From the NCBI RefSeq assembly GCF_016808095.1, contig NC_068975.1:28943501-29007500 (forward strand): a stretch of 64,000 bases of DNA. The letters are read 5' to 3'. Positions 1-14,044 of the stretch are shown one piece after another; within the stretch, counting starts at the first letter, position 1, and the number at the start of each line of letters is the position of its first letter. Under the pieces are notes generated by a model that saw only the letters and a list, made by a program, of their open reading frames with translations, was not told the DNA's origin and did not search any database. A program made the translations under genes and the position numbers. This DNA is from Vigna angularis. Its lineage: Eukaryota; Streptophyta; Magnoliopsida; Fabales; Fabaceae.

Positions 1-1994
1 TAATTTTTAAAAATAGTATTAGAATGAAACTCCTATTTAACTCTTGATATTATTATTTTTATATGTATTATTTTCTGTAATGATATTATAAATAAACGAA
101 AATTATTACATTAAAATACTAGTTTTTAAGTCAAACTATTCTTATCCAATTTTTTTCCTCGTTTCTTTAAGCTTAAATATCTTTATATTTTAAAACATGC
201 ATTAGATTGAATATTTATCATTAAAAAGGTCAACTCACAAAATTTGTCGAAAGAAATTGTAATTTTTTTTGTCAAAGTCTTTTATTTCTTGTCGATCACT
301 TTTTATCAACATAGAAACACTATAAACTTCAATGTACAATGTGTTTTAGATTATTTTCACTTAGAATGAAACAATTCCCATGTTCCAAACTTCAAGAGTT
401 TATTTCAAATCATAATGTTTTCATTAATATGAAAACGTTGTATTTTATTATCATTTTACCTCAAATTCAAATTAAGAAGCTTGTTAATTCAGATGTCCAT
501 CGAAAAAAATTGAGTTCATAAATTTGAACAGTTTCATTTTTTAATTAATACACGAAAAACATTAAATAAGAACCAATTTTAAAGATACAAAACTTAGTCA
601 TTATAATGATTAATTTAAAAATCAATTAATGAATAAAAAATTATTGATATCTAAAATATCATTTAATATGAATAAAAAATTATAAATTAAAATAGTCTAC
701 ATATAGTCAATAAAAATCATGATTATCTTCACCTCCGGCTCATCGTTCTCCTTCTTCCCTCTTTCTCTTATTTTTCATCCTTCCAGATACTTAAAGCCCA
801 AGTAGAAAAATCCCTTACTTTAGGCATCCTCAAAAAAACCTCCACAACTCTAGAATAGCTATATAAATTATTTGTAAAATTATGTTTGAAAATAAAATTT
901 AATTAAAATATCATTAATAGTTATTTGAGATTAAACGGGATTGACCTAATCATCTATTGAAAAAATTTGTTAAAAAAAATTAGTTACGATAACCTGATAT
1001 AATTTTGCATAACAACAAGCTAAAATAAATTATGATACGTTTTTAACATAAATTGTTTTAGTAATTAATAAAAAGGTTTTATTTTTAAGTTTGTTTTGGG
1101 CCTCTTAACCCTATAGTCATTCTTGTCTCCTCCATCTCTTCTAACTCCAACAAACACAATTGTCTTACCACTGCGTAATATTGTTGCTATTATTATTGTG
1201 CCTCTGCTACTATCCGTTGTCACCTTGATTCCGATCTCCTCCTTCTCCTCTTCATTCACTTTTTCATCTTCTTATTCTCTTTTTCTTCACACATATCTTG
1301 ACTAAATATGTAAAAAAGTAAATCCCATAAGATTGGGTGGGAAAATTGTCACTCAAATTAGGTGGAAAAACTCGTTCAAAATAAAAATTATAATTTATTG
1401 ATGGAATTCCCTAATAAGAGATCGTCGGATGGGTAATTGATGAAAGTATCCATTGATAATAAAAAAAATATAATTTTCTGTCGTATATAATCGATGGATT
1501 CATTATTTACAAAATTTCTATTGATAATTTAAGTTACAAAATTGTCACCGATAAAATGGTTTTTTATTTGATTAATCTATAACACCTCCATTATTAATCA
1601 AGTTTATTGGGGGAATAAACAAACTTTGTTCTCCACCAATTTTCTTTGCCAAAACAATAGCCCCATGAAGAGCATCACAACAAGGAATCTTTGAAGGCGG
1701 AAAATTGATATTTAAGGAAATGGCGTATCAGGAAAATTTGGGTATAGGCATTAAAATCCCTTGGGCATCCAGAGACAAATAATTTGTTCGACCGGTTTTT
1801 TTGGTTGGGCCTTAAACCACATTAAAATCTTCTGAAACTATTGCTTCTTGCATCTCCACAGTTACTAACTGCACTCTATAATAATAGGAAAAAAATTTAA
1901 ACATCCTTCATCACTATACCAAACCAACCACCGCCGCTTCTGTTATTACTGTTGCCGGAGAGACAGACGTTACACAGGAAGAAAATTACCAAAA
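1..1994. other. AT-rich intergenic DNA
   Basis: No gene recognised. Short open frames near 339-521 and 1065-1305 lack family resemblance or context. Around 1390-1560 there are loosely repeated words such as CGATGGATT and CCATTGAT that may belong to a worn transposon. Confidence 0.6.
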
Positions 1995-2275
1995 AAAAAC
2001 TCATTTTTGAAAAGCTTTTTTCAAAATATATTTTATATATTCTGGAACATATTTAGTGTGGAATTATTTTAGAAAACTCATTTCAAAAGACATTATATGT
2101 AGTTTTGAAAAACTTATTCCAGAAAGTATTATGAGTTTCAAAATATTTAACCCGAAATCTCAATTTAAAAAGCTTATTCCAAAATGTATTTCATGCGTTC
2201 CAACATTCTTATTCCAGAAATATTTTTCAGAAGATATATTCCGCAAGTCACTTCACGAAAGGCAAAATTGACATT
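1995..2275. repeat. Degenerate repeat containing CTTATTCCAGAA
   Basis: Several copies of (A/C)TTATTCCA(G/A)AA(A/T) with TTTTGAAAA spacers, unevenly spaced. The block may belong to a decayed element reaching from about 1800 to 2360, where CTTCTTGCATCTCCAC and GGGGTTGCAGAAAG look roughly inverted. Confidence 0.4.
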
Positions 2276-5230
2276 TGAAATTTTGATGGGCTGTTCGAAG
2301 AAATTATGGGGTTGCAGAAAGTAAAGTATGGGGTTGCGGAGGGGCCCATTTTATGCAGTTTTGTTTGCCGCTCATAGTTTCGTCCTGATTTAATATGCAT
2401 TTTTAGGGCATGATGATAATAAATTATATCAACAAGTGGGTATAAATTATAAGGGTATTGAATATTTCTGAGTGGGTGTGAATGCAGAAACCTAAACTAA
2501 TCATAAACCTGCTTTATAATTAAATACAAACTCAAATTGACACGTCTGTTAACACGATTCATTAGATATCAAACTTGTTTTCCTTTAAAATTAACTATTT
2601 TCTCTCCATATATTTTCGCATACTTAGCCAGCATAGAAGAAACGCTAAATATCTGATAATAAAATAATTAATCAAAAGTGAACATGTTAAATATTACGGC
2701 CATATTCAAAACATGTCAAAAAAAATCAGAAAACGAATATTGCTAGATTAGTAGAGCTGTTTTTTCTTCTAGATGTTGATAGTAATCTGATTGAAGTCTT
2801 AATAAATTATTCCACCGAGTGAGATATTAGGAAAAAGATACACGTAAGTTTCCAATGATTAAGAATGAGGTACATTTTGAGTTTTGGGTTCCTTCCAGAA
2901 CGTTGATGATGAAATTGGCATACTTTATTATAACAGTGTGCAATAAAGATAAAGGTTTCAAACTTAGCCGAAATTCTGTCCCGAGATTTTGGACTTTTTA
3001 CTGAAAAAAATGATGGTGATGGGTAGTGGTGGGAAGAGAAAAGGAAGAAGAAAAGATGTTGAACAGTGAAGATTGTCACAAGTTTAGTAGCAAAACTTGT
3101 TGCGATAATTAAGCTGAAGTTGGGGATGAACTAAAGCAACACTGAGAGGGTCAAACGAGAAGCTTATACGATCTTTTTATAATTGACACATTGAAATTTG
3201 GGAACTTAATTCAACTCGCACTGCTCTGAGATGGGTCAAAGTGTTGGAATTTGTGAATGAAAATAACATAAACAACACTGCCTGCTTTATTTTATTCAAT
3301 TTTTTTAATCTAAACTTTCATTAGTGCCCCCATTAAGCAATATATTAAGTAGGGTATTACTAGTTTTACTTAGAAAAAATAGCTATTAAGTACAATATCT
3401 CCAAGTCGTATCATGAACGGCTTTTTACAACATTGATTTAAAAGTTCAAGTAGGGCGAGAGTGATTTAAAATTCAAACTCTTTCTCCATGTGACAAAAAA
3501 ATCCATGATTGAACTGAAGCCCTTTTTCAAAATGTATGATTTAATTTCTTGTGCCTTGTAAGTATTGATTACCTAACCATGATTTTCAACCAATGAATAA
3601 TTTATCTTTACACATAAACAATATAAGATTATTAAACGTATTTAAATCATTCTCTAAGTTGAGGTTTACAAAAATAAAAAAAAATTATTTTTTATTTTTA
3701 TAATGGTATTTGAATCTTTTTACAAATTTATACTTGAAAATATTTTAAAAATAGAAAAGGTATGTGTAAATTAATTTTAATTTGATTTTTAAATAGTACG
3801 AAACTATTGAATATTGAATATATGGAAACAATAAAATTTTCTCACTAAATTATATGTATATGTTCATGTAAAATCAAATTCAAAATTGTTCTTACATTGT
3901 TAAGATTTGTGTGAAAGATGTAATAAATTTTAAAATAAATAAGTAATAATTACTTCGTAAATATACTAATTTCATGGCTTTTTATTTGATTGGTCTTTTA
4001 TCATTTAGATTATTACTTTTCTTAAACTGCTTAAGGTTTTGTTAATCCATCTTATGTTTTAATTTTCTTGTCAATCATACTTAAATTTTATCTGCGTATA
4101 AATTCAAGATTGAAATATGTTGTTGTTATGGCTGAGATATCCTTCCTATATAACTTTATTTTATATTGTCAAGTCTTTATGATCAAAATGCATCTGCTTA
4201 TATGATTCTATTCTAAATTGACGAGACTATCTCGATTATATATGACACAAATTATTTTATAACTAATAAACTTAGCTAATGTAAGAAATTAAGTATTTTA
4301 ATTTTTAAATAAGAAAATAAAATCACTGAGATCATTTATAAGTTCTAATGTAATAGTAAAAGTAAAAGACTATAAATGTTATATTAAATAACCTGTAACT
4401 GTTACACAAATTTGGATAATGAAATCTACATTTACATTAATCTCTATGATTTAAAAGGTCTCGCAGTATATGGATTAGTTGACATAAAACTGTCATTTAG
4501 ATTACAAATATACCTTCACGGGATGAACCTGTTTAATCCTTAAATTATGCTAACTGAAACAAAAAAGCCCAAAATTTAAAACCTACATCGACGCTGCCGG
4601 GATTAAACATAAATAGTTTTCTGATTGGTTCACGTTTGCCGCAAATCATTGTTAGGAAAGGAATCGGTGAATAATAATAAGTATTATGATTGTTATGTAA
4701 TGTAATTATGTTGTTACTATGTTGACTTGTCTGAAGGGTCTTAAGTTGGTCATTTAAAACTGTCTTTTATTGACTTTATCTTGGTTGTGTCATTTTCTGA
4801 TGGGAGAAAAGGACGGCGACTTCTTGAACATTGAGGCGTTAGATTTCTAAAACGGTACATACAAAATCAACCTACAATCATTACTCTCAGATATTTCTCA
4901 GAATGAAAGGAGGAACAAGATTCACAAACCTTCACCATTGTGGAAAGATTATAAGAAATCCAATTTTAGGTTAGGCATAATGAAAGATACATTCATAAAC
5001 TAGGTTTCTTCAAATGAGAACAAAAAATCCCAAAATATAAAAGGTTGTGATCTTATAAATTAAATTTGACATTTTTAATTAAAAGTATTCAATTTCTTGA
5101 TGTTTTATAAGTAACGCTCTCAAATAAGACTAAGTTAATAAAATATTATGCTTTCACTTCAACTTTATATTAGGTTGGACTCTTATTGGACTGTGCTATA
5201 TATTCTAGTTAAGAACTTGATTTCTTTTTA
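2276..5230. other. Intergenic DNA
   Basis: I see no gene, tRNA or well-defined repeat. The open frame at 2807-3079 (minus) looks random. Confidence 0.6.
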
Positions 5231-6796
5231 GAGTGTTTTATCTTACACCTCCAACATCTCATTCTACATCTTAAAAAATTTCACTTTTAACCTTCTCACA
5301 TCTACATCTTCAACTTTTCTAAAATTTTTTTTTTAATAAATATACTTTTATTTTCTTCTCTCTTATTAAAGGCACTTTAATAAATATTTTTTTTTTCTTA
5401 TTAAAGTCATTCTACACCACCTTAATAATAATCTAATTTAATTTCAAATTTAAATATTATTTAATATAATTTTATATTTTAATAATTATTAAAATATGAT
5501 TTATATTATAATAATAATTATATTAAAAAAATAAAAATAAAATAATTAAAATAAAAATAATAATAAAAATAAAAAATAAAAAATGAAATAATAATAATAA
5601 TAATAATATAAAATTTGATTTGATATATTAATATATATTAAAGTATATGAAAATATTAAATAAATTAAACAATTATTAAATTTTAAATACGCTAACAGTT
5701 TTTTTATTTAAAATTTAATAAATATTTAATTTAATTGAAAATTATAATATTATTTATTATATTTTTATATTTTAATAATTATTAAAATATAATATATATT
5801 TTTATAATAGTTTTATTAAAGTTACTAAAAGTAACCATAATAAAAATAATAACAAAATAATATTTAATATCACATTTAATGTTAAATTATATTAAATTAT
5901 TAAATTATATTAAATAATTATTAAAATTAAATAAAAAACAAAATTTTAGAAAGATTCTTAATCGGATACCCATATCCGATTCATATATTATCGGATTTCT
6001 ATATTCGATTAACAAATTTTAAATTTATTTTTATTTAAATTTTAATAATTATTTAATTAAATTAATATTTTAATATAATGTAATATATTTAAATATCTTT
6101 AATGTGATTTTGAATACTATTTTTATTTTCATTATTATTACTTTTATTTTAGTTATTTTATTTTACTTTTTTAATAAAATTATTATAAGATATAAATAAT
6201 ATTTTAATAATTATTAAATTAGAAAAATATAATAAATAATAATATTATTTTTAATTAAATTAAATATTTATTAAATTTTAAATAAAAAACTACTAACATA
6301 TTTTACGGTATCCAATAAATAAGTTTTTAAAAATTTTGTTTTTATTTAAAATTTAATAACTGTTTAATTTATTGTAATATTTTAATATAATTTAATATAT
6401 TTGAATATATTAAATTAAATTTTATATTATTGTTATTATTATTTTATTTTTTATTTTTATCGTTATTACTTTTATTTTAGTTATTTGATTTTTATTTATT
6501 TAATATAACTATTATTATGATATAAATCATATTTTAATAATTATTAAAATATAAACTTATATTAAATAATATTTAAATTTTAAATTAAATTAGATTATTA
6601 TTAAGATGGTGCATTTTAATAAGAAAGAAAAAAATAGATATTTATTAAAGTGTCTTTAATAAGAGAGAAGAAAATAAAAATATATTTATTGAAAAGTAAA
6701 ATTTTTAGAAAAGTTAGAGATGAAAATGTCAGAAGGTTAAAATTGGAATTTTTGAAGGTGCAGGATGAGATGTTGGAGGTGTAGGATCAAACACTC
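5231..6796. mobile_element. Long inverted-repeat (foldback-like) DNA element, 1.57 kb
   Basis: Arms of at least 230 bases are inverted copies of one another: 5231 onward (GAGTGTTTTATCTTACACCTCC) and the inverse of sequence ending at 6796 (GAGTGTTTGATCCTACACCTCC). Similarity continues into a very AT-rich interior that has palindromes around AATCGGATA (5959-6005). No open frame and no clear target duplication were seen. The class may be Mutator-like or foldback. Confidence 0.75.
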
Positions 6797-8439
6797 AAGC
6801 TGCAATTGGGAGTTGAATGTGTCTTCCAACTCTTATGGCCCACTCGTATTTCACTCCACATAGGCCTGGGCTGGGACCAACATGCTGGCCCATTATCTTC
6901 TAATATGCAACTTTAGATTTAAGAAAATAATAATAATAATGGTTAGATATTTTTTAATTGACAATCTCCATATTTATATAAATCCACAATTTAACTGAGA
7001 AGTGATATCGAAATATTTCTCTTAATGATCCAGAATTTAGTGCCTGATATTAAACTAAAAGAAAAGTATTAATTAAAGTCGTTAAATGTATTTAACAATG
7101 TTATTTTTAAAAAAATGAAAAATGTGTGGAATTCCATAGCTGAATGAAAATATACCTAACTAAAAAAAAAGTGAATTTAATAAGAAGGGTTATTTTGTAT
7201 TATGAGGCAAAAGAGGAATTTAGTGTAGGTATGGTGCATAATTCAAAGCACGTGAGAATTAAGAATGAAACTGTGGTTGGTTAGTGTGTTTTATGACGTA
7301 AGCAATGATTCATATATGAATTAAGAAATTTATCCGCTGCTTAACAGAAGTCTCCACTCAACTATGTTTTCTTTCTAGTCAAACATCACTCATCTTAATC
7401 TTATCCCTAATTACTAATCACAACACATTTTTTATAATGTTGTTCATAATTTTAAGATTTAGTTACGTATTATATATTTTATTGGTTTCGATCTTTTTAA
7501 TTGGATTTTTTACGAAAATAATTGGTTTTGCAACCAATAAGAAAATCTCATCTTCATTTCCTTCTTCCCGTTTCTTACTTGTCTATCAGTTTGCTTCTCT
7601 TTATTTCAATTTTTTTCCAATTTGACTATCTACTCTTGAATATGGACTGAGCCACTAAATATGTAAGTCGAAAGAAAACGAAGTCAAAAGGGTTATTAGA
7701 TAAATTAAGTATTATAAACAAAATGCAGTCACAACATCACCTTATTAACGAAAAACAAACTACCCAAACAAGAATAAATAAATATTTTTAACATTGAGTT
7801 AGATGAAAATAAAATTTTCAATTCAAATACCAAACTTTATAAATTACCTACAATTCAGTTGAGTTTAGTGTAAGTTTACAGTTAACATAAAAACATACCT
7901 ACACTTATTTTCTTGAAGAGTGTAGAAATGCATTATAATTTTATACTGATTGAGTATAAGTGGTTGGGGGTGTCGATAAATAGATTCAATATAAAAGAAA
8001 GTGAAATGAAATATTCAAAAATTATAAATTTAACTGTACTGTATAGATTAATCGATCAATGGAATCTGGTCTGTTAACTATTTAGAACGTTAACTCCTGG
8101 AATTTTTAAAACAATATTGACCGAATGGTCATGAAGTGTGTTGGTAACAATATCTTATATATTGAGAATGCCACAATTTGATTAATAAGATAAAAAAATG
8201 TTTTTGAAATATTGGATAACGAGAGAGGTATGTGATTGTATTTATTAAACATTTGAGAACTAACTAACCAATCGATATAAATGAAAACTAACTTGGGTCA
8301 AAGTGCCTTTGAAATGTACCATTTCGTTCAGATTTAGACCTCAACGAAGAAGATATGATAAGACATAGTGGAAGATAGAAAATAAATGTCACGAGAAGTG
8401 ATTTAAAGTGTGAAGATAAACCTCTGGATTATTCGATAA
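6797..8439. other. Intergenic DNA between two inverted-repeat elements
   Basis: No feature recognised. The frame at 7437-7625 is hydrophobic, but only because the DNA is T-rich. Confidence 0.6.
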
Positions 8440-8448
8440 TTAAAAATA

Positions 8449-8794
8449 GGGTTAAATATGTTTTTGATCCTTTAAGTTTCAATGAAAATTGGAATTAGTC
8501 CCTCTTCAAAACTTTAGCCAAATTTAGTCCTCAAACTTTATAAATGTGTGAATTTAGTCCTTTTACCTAAATTTTGTTAGGTTTATTTGATGTTTCAAGT
8601 GCGTTTTATGAGAACATTTGAGTTGTTTATACTGTTTGACACATTTTTGGTTCAATGTTAACTGAGAAATGTGTTTAAAACATCAAATAAAGTTAATAAA
8701 ATTTAGTTAAAAGGACTAAATTTACACATTTTTAAAGTTTGGGGACTAAATTGGTTCAAAGTTTTACATAAGGGACTAATTCTAAATTTAATCC
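8449..8794. mobile_element. Mutator-type MITE (346 bp)
   Basis: Ends GGGTTAAAT and ATTTAATCC form a terminal inverted repeat, and the two halves are broadly inverted copies of each other (GACTAAATTT and AGTCC motifs on both arms). A perfect 9-bp duplication TTAAAAATA lies at 8440-8448 and 8795-8803. A 9-bp duplication fits Mutator-like elements. It has no coding capacity. Confidence 0.85.
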
Positions 8795-8803
8795 TTAAAA
8801 ATA

Positions 8804-11479
8804 AATAGATAGAAGTATTTGTAAAAAATAATAGCAAGAAATAAATAAAAAACCAATTTAATTAAAACCCTTTTAAATTGGATCGAATGTTAAAGTTTTG
8901 AAACAGACAGATTAAATGATGATTTTTCCCTTAAAAGAATGAATTTATCTAATAAAATATATAATAAATGGAGTGTTTATTTTGTTTGAGTATCCAACTA
9001 TCACTATTTTTTTCCAATTTTAGTCAAAACTCAGACCACGTATTTTTCATTTTCCCTAATTGTCTCTAAAATTGGCCAAGAAATATTTACTTTTGAATTC
9101 ATTAAATTACATAATTATTATTTTTTTAATTAAAAACAATGTATTGTCCATATGACATCAATTGAATGTTTGTATACTTTTCATTCAACTTGACTTTAAC
9201 CTCGCCTGCTGATACACATTCTAAGGTTGACTAACACAATAATCCTTGCACATTTATTGATCTTTTGCCAAGCATATCAACTTTTGGAATTTTTTTTATA
9301 TGTTTAGCAAGTGTACAATCTTTTAAATAAGTTAAAAAATATTTAAGAAAAGTATCCATTACATAGAAATAACAAATTCCTTTTATACCTTACATCATAA
9401 GAATTTTTTTAAGAAAGTCAAATTGTAATTATAAACTTCGTGAGGATCCCAGATAAATAGAAATAATAAAATGAGTGAGTCTAATACATTTGGGTTTAGT
9501 TTCTTATTGGACAATCAAAAGATGGATCCATCATAATAAAAAGGAATAGTGATCTTCTATGAAGAAGAGCTAGCAAGCTCACGGTCTAGCCCACAATATA
9601 TTTTTTTAAAATTTTAAAATATTTATATATATATATATATATATAAATATTAAAAATACATTTAATCATATAAATATTTTTTTAAGTTTTTAATTGATTA
9701 ATTAATATTTTTAATTAAATAAATTAATATAATTGCTATATTTATATGTTAAACTATTTTATTATAATTAATAATTATAATTTAGTTGTAATTGCTAATA
9801 ATTTAAGCTAAATACTGTTATATATTAGCACCTTAAAGAAATATAATATAAAAAATAATATTTAAAAAAAAATATATACCAATTTGTTCCATCTTATTTT
9901 TGACCCGTAAATTTGATGATCAGTAAAGTAATCTCTCATCATTTAATGTAGGTAGATTTTGTTTAAGTTATTTAAACTCATACTTAAATTTGTCTAATTT
10001 TTTTTTTCTTATTTTTGAAGCTCAAAGAGAGATATCTTATATAAGTAACAAGGTGATATAAATATGTATCTTTTAATTAAATATGTAAAGCTCAAAGACA
10101 TATTTATCAAAATTCTGTGTGTGGTGGATCTCTTGCATTGAATTTTTTTATTTGTTAGAATAAAAGACTGGTTTGAGAGTTGGCAACTCAACTTTTATGA
10201 ATGATATAAGAAAAGTTTTGATTACAACATTGTCTTGTTATGAAGTTTATTGTACGAATGGTTGTTGAAAAGGGGTGACAAAATGCTAAGAGAAAAGCGA
10301 CGATGACGATGAAAACACATACAACAGGAAAAACAATAAATATTACTCTCTTATCCCCACACATTATTTATTATGTTACCCAGGTTATTAAATAATTTAA
10401 ATCATTTTAAACAATGATTATTAAATTGTTTTAATTTGAGATTCTATAACAAACAGTTCTAAATGGTAGGTATTATATATTTAATACTGAGTCTGAGGAG
10501 GATATTTTTTTATAATGGGGTTTTGGTTCAAATAGTTACGTTATAAAGCTTGTGTATTAAAATGGTAATTTCGTATGAAGATGAGCATCCTTAATCTGGA
10601 GCCAAACTAATTAAAAGGATTAGTTATGATCTTAATTAGGATTAAGGGAGAATTGGAGAAGACGTAACTGAATAGTGAATAGCTAGTAGTTTCATCACGT
10701 AATAATAAGACTATAAAAGTTCTTTTCGGTCTTATCTAATCAAAACCTTATGCAGGCCAAGAACACGTCTCCCTAATTCCCAACTAATCACGCATAAAAA
10801 CATGGTTTTATTTCCTTTTGTTGTACCAATTAATCTATTTTACGTTTATTTCTTTTTACTTCATTAAGCTACCCTTTTGGCTAAGCACAAGATAGAATCT
10901 GCATAATAGACCAGAATCTGCTTGGCCACAATGTTTTCTGTAAAAAAACATTAGCAGCAATGAAGATGGATTACGAATAAAAAGAGATTTTTTTCACGTA
11001 AGATTTGTATCTGTATTTTTCTTCAAAAACATTCATATATGTTGATATATATAACTTTTTCTAATTCACAATTAATTTGAAGTGCACTTTTCTTATTTTG
11101 GAGAAGCTAAATCCAAAATATAGGCAAATAAGAAAAATATCTCATGCAGGTAGATGTGAAAAGTCGACTAAAAACAACACACTATAATTGAGAAATAATA
11201 CTAAGAGAAAAAGAAATACTATTGGAGGAAACATAGAGATTGGACAAAAGAATTTCATTCTAATCTATAGTGGTACATTTCGACCACCTAATCCTCATAT
11301 TTTGGATTCATTGCATGACAAGTATTTGTGTCTAATATAAACCCACCACTGAATAATAATAATTTTCAAAATCTATCATAAGACAATAATTTTGTGTAAT
11401 TTATTGAATAATATAATATATATAAATTAAATTTATATTTAAAGTCTTCCATATTAAAGTTATTTAAAAGTTTATGATA
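8804..11479. other. Intergenic DNA
   Basis: AT-rich with a short TA run near 9625-9645. No gene was recognised. Confidence 0.6.
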
Positions 11480-11484
11480 TATTA

Positions 11485-11876
11485 TGTACTATATGAAATA
11501 TACCGATCAGAATTAATTGTCATTTATGAACAATTAACAGGTATTAATATGTCAGATTCTCTTACCCTTTACAAATATACGGTATTATTGGGTTTGATTG
11601 CCTAAAAATATATTGCACACTAATGGTTAATCAATGGACTTAGGTTTAGGTGAATGGACTTAGGTGTCACAAGTCCTATAAATATACAATTGATGTCCAG
11701 GTACAATCATCTTTTTTTCTATCATAATAAAATAGTGACCTCTCTTTATCAAACATATCTGACTTGAGCGTCAGAGTGTCTTCTTGGTCAACAACGCATT
11801 CTCGGAGAGGATTGAAGATCAAAAGAGAGTAGAGCAAAGAAGGACGACCGACTCTGAGACCAATTTAACCGAAACA
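11485..11876 (+). mobile_element. Solo LTR (392 bp)
   Basis: Starts TGTACTATATG and ends CCGAAACA, with a perfect 5-bp duplication TATTA on both sides (11480-11484 and 11877-11881). It contains a TATAAATA box (11677-11684) and, downstream, the motif GACTTGAGCGTCAGAGTGTC, also found in the LTR at 33011. No internal retrotransposon domain lies next to it, so it is a solo LTR. Assignment to Ty3/gypsy is a guess from general look. Confidence 0.82.
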
Positions 11877-12017
11877 TATTATTTTTTTGAGTTGAGAATG
11901 ACACATCAATTACAAAAAAGTCCATTATCATTATATAAATTGGTGTAAATTTTATTTTACAAAGTTAGATAACTTAAAATTTATTTCTTAACATTAGAGT
12001 TGTGGGTTGTGGTTATG

Positions 12018-12400
12018 TGTTTACTAAGTTCTAAGTGTACCGATGTTCATCTTCACCGAAGTCCGGAATGAAATTTGACTTCATACCGAGGTTACATGTA
12101 GAAGATACTCTTATGTCAAAGTCAGTAAAGATTCAACGAGTTCAGTAGTTAATACGTAATAAATGCAATCTCCTACTTCTTTATCTCAAACTTGTATTTA
12201 TAGATTTAAGGATGAACTTTGGGTTACTGAAGACCTCATGGCCCAATTGGTGTTAATCAAGTCTAATCGTTGTTTAAGGGTGAGCGTTGGGTTTGTTTGG
12301 TATAGCTGCTCGGATACTAGCTGGTCTCATTGATGTTTTTTTACTGTATAAATTATTCAGTTCCAGATTAACCGAACCGTCATACATTGCAATAAAACTT
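12018..12400 (-). mobile_element. Degenerate LTR-like sequence, approximate ends
   Basis: On the minus strand it has a TATAAATA box (12195-12202) and then, about 75 bases downstream, TACTGACTTTGACATAAGAGT, a decayed version of the motif shared by the other LTRs. The candidate left edge reads TGTTTAC on the plus strand. I found no target duplication, so the ends are estimates. Confidence 0.38.
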
Positions 12401-13019
12401 ATTATTTGTTGGATCAATTATTCTAACAGCTATATAAAATCATTTACTAATGTTTAGTTTTAATATTTAATCCATATATTTATTAGATCATATTAATATT
12501 TAGGCTCAAGCTTCAACTTCAGTTTATAAATTAATTTTGTAAACTTGAATTAAAATTAAAATATACATAACATTTAATAGATTTGTATATGGTTGAATGT
12601 GATAATAAGTAAATACTAATTGCAAAATTATTTTTCCTTTTAGAGGAAAGGCCGAGGAAAGCATCCACTTTCTTTGTTACGGGAAGGAATCAACTTTCCT
12701 ACATTTTGAGGAAATGACCAATGAAAGTTGACAAAGAGTTTGTCACCTGTTGTTGGCGTATACTTGTGCCCGTGAAGGTTTGAGAGGACCTGAATTGCCC
12801 ATAACTAAAACCATACATGCTTAATTGTTATTTTATTTATAATTAAATAAGGTTTTCTAATTTGATGGCATGATTTTATTTATTTTTAATTTACAGTATT
12901 TGCTGACACGATAACATATATATTAGCACAGCTGAAAATATGTGATAAATGTTACAAAAAGTTTCAACACTTTTATTTATTTACCTATGATTGTTTCATC
13001 ACAAAACTTCACGGTGTTT
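12401..13019. other. Intergenic DNA between LTR remnant and plastid insertion
   Basis: No gene seen. A block around 12640-12740 (GAGGAAAG, GGAAAGCATCC, GGAAGG, GAGGAAATG) is purine-rich without clear structure. Confidence 0.5.
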
Positions 13020-13025
13020 TCACAT

Positions 13026-13364
13026 CGACAATTCTTTACAGATGAAGAGATGTCAAGGGAACTTCTTACTTCTCAAACAGATCTTCCTACATCTATATAT
13101 AAACACTGGTTTATCAAGAATATGCAAGAAAAGCATTTTGAATTGTTGATTCATTGCCAGAGATGGCTTAGAATCAATAGTTCATCATCTAAAGGATTTT
13201 TTCCTTCTAATACTCTATCTGAGAGTTATCAATATTTATCAAATCTGTTCCTATCTAACGAAGCGCTATTGGATCAAATGACAAAGACATTGTTGAGAAA
13301 AAGATGGCTTTTCCCAGATGAGATAGTTGTTGCTAGCTGTTCCAATAACGAATCATTGGTTTAA
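13026..13364 (+). pseudogene. ycf2: 3' fragment of plastid ycf2
   Basis: The frame reads like the last 100 or so residues of the very large plastid Ycf2 protein. It includes [49 protein letters not shown] and the [11 protein letters not shown] stretch. Only this C-terminal part is present. The tail after PDE differs from the Ycf2 end I know. Ycf2 works in the plastid and has no role in the nucleus, so this is a dead fragment. The open frame begins upstream at 12942, in non-plastid sequence. Confidence 0.88.
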
Positions 13365-13544
13365 CTGAATAACTAAAAAAAAAATAGATAGACCTTTCTT
13401 TCTCTTCGTCTCAGGTCGATGGATCTTCTCACTTGAAAGATCCCCTATATCGATAATACACATTCCAGTTGACCGAGCCTAATTCGAATTGTTTTGTTCC
13501 GAAGCAAAGAGATCCACGGGGCGGTTTGTCCTATTCAGATATTC

Positions 13545-13704
13545 ACAACCAAGAAGTATTGAATTTTATTTTTTTTTTCGGATAGGCCCTGAAAGGAGAA
13601 GAAAGGTTGGAATGCCAATAGGCGTCTATATTTTGAATTCACCCGACCCGAAAGTACACTATCCTTTTTTGGAACGTCCGGTGCCAAAGTCATTGAATGG
13701 GTAA
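13545..13704 (+). pseudogene. ycf15: ycf15 relic
   Basis: The frame contains FRIGPERRRKVGMP followed by a GVY...NSPDP tail, which matches the C-terminal part of plastid ycf15 between ycf2 and trnL-CAA. The N-terminal part is missing or out of frame. ycf15 is itself a doubtful gene in many plastids. Confidence 0.7.
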
Positions 13705-13960
13705 GTCGCCAATTCCTAAAACGAACTATTTAATGTACTTTATCCGCCCGCTGGGCTACGAGTGGGTATTTTACCAGAGGTTTTTATTGTATCAATCTAC
13801 CCCTGTGTGATTCTTGTTGAAGCATATACTCCTCGGGGAGGGTAGGGTGCAGGGCGGACGATTTCAAAACCGATTACCCATTCATTAGATAAAGAAGATC
13901 ACCAAGATTTCGTGATTCGCTGTCGAACTTATTCCAATTCAATAAGAGATCTCAATATTA

Positions 13961-14044
13961 TGCCTTGAAGAAGAGGACTCAAACCTCCACGCTCTTTAGC
14001 ACGAGATTTTGAGTCTCGCGTGTCTACCATTTCACCACCAAGGC
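13961..14044 (-). pseudogene. trnL-CAA: Plastid-derived trnL-CAA pseudogene
   Basis: On the minus strand most of the plastid tRNA-Leu(CAA) is present, including the anticodon region CTCAAAATC and the long variable arm. It carries an extra AAG in the 3' acceptor/T-arm region, the T-loop TTCGA is now TTTGA, and position 7 is changed. These should disturb folding. It is a NUPT copy and probably not a working tRNA. Confidence 0.85.

Noticed and set aside
13961..14044. A working tRNA-Leu gene
   Set aside because: It lies in a plastid-derived insertion and has an insertion plus a T-loop change, so it is best treated as a pseudogene.
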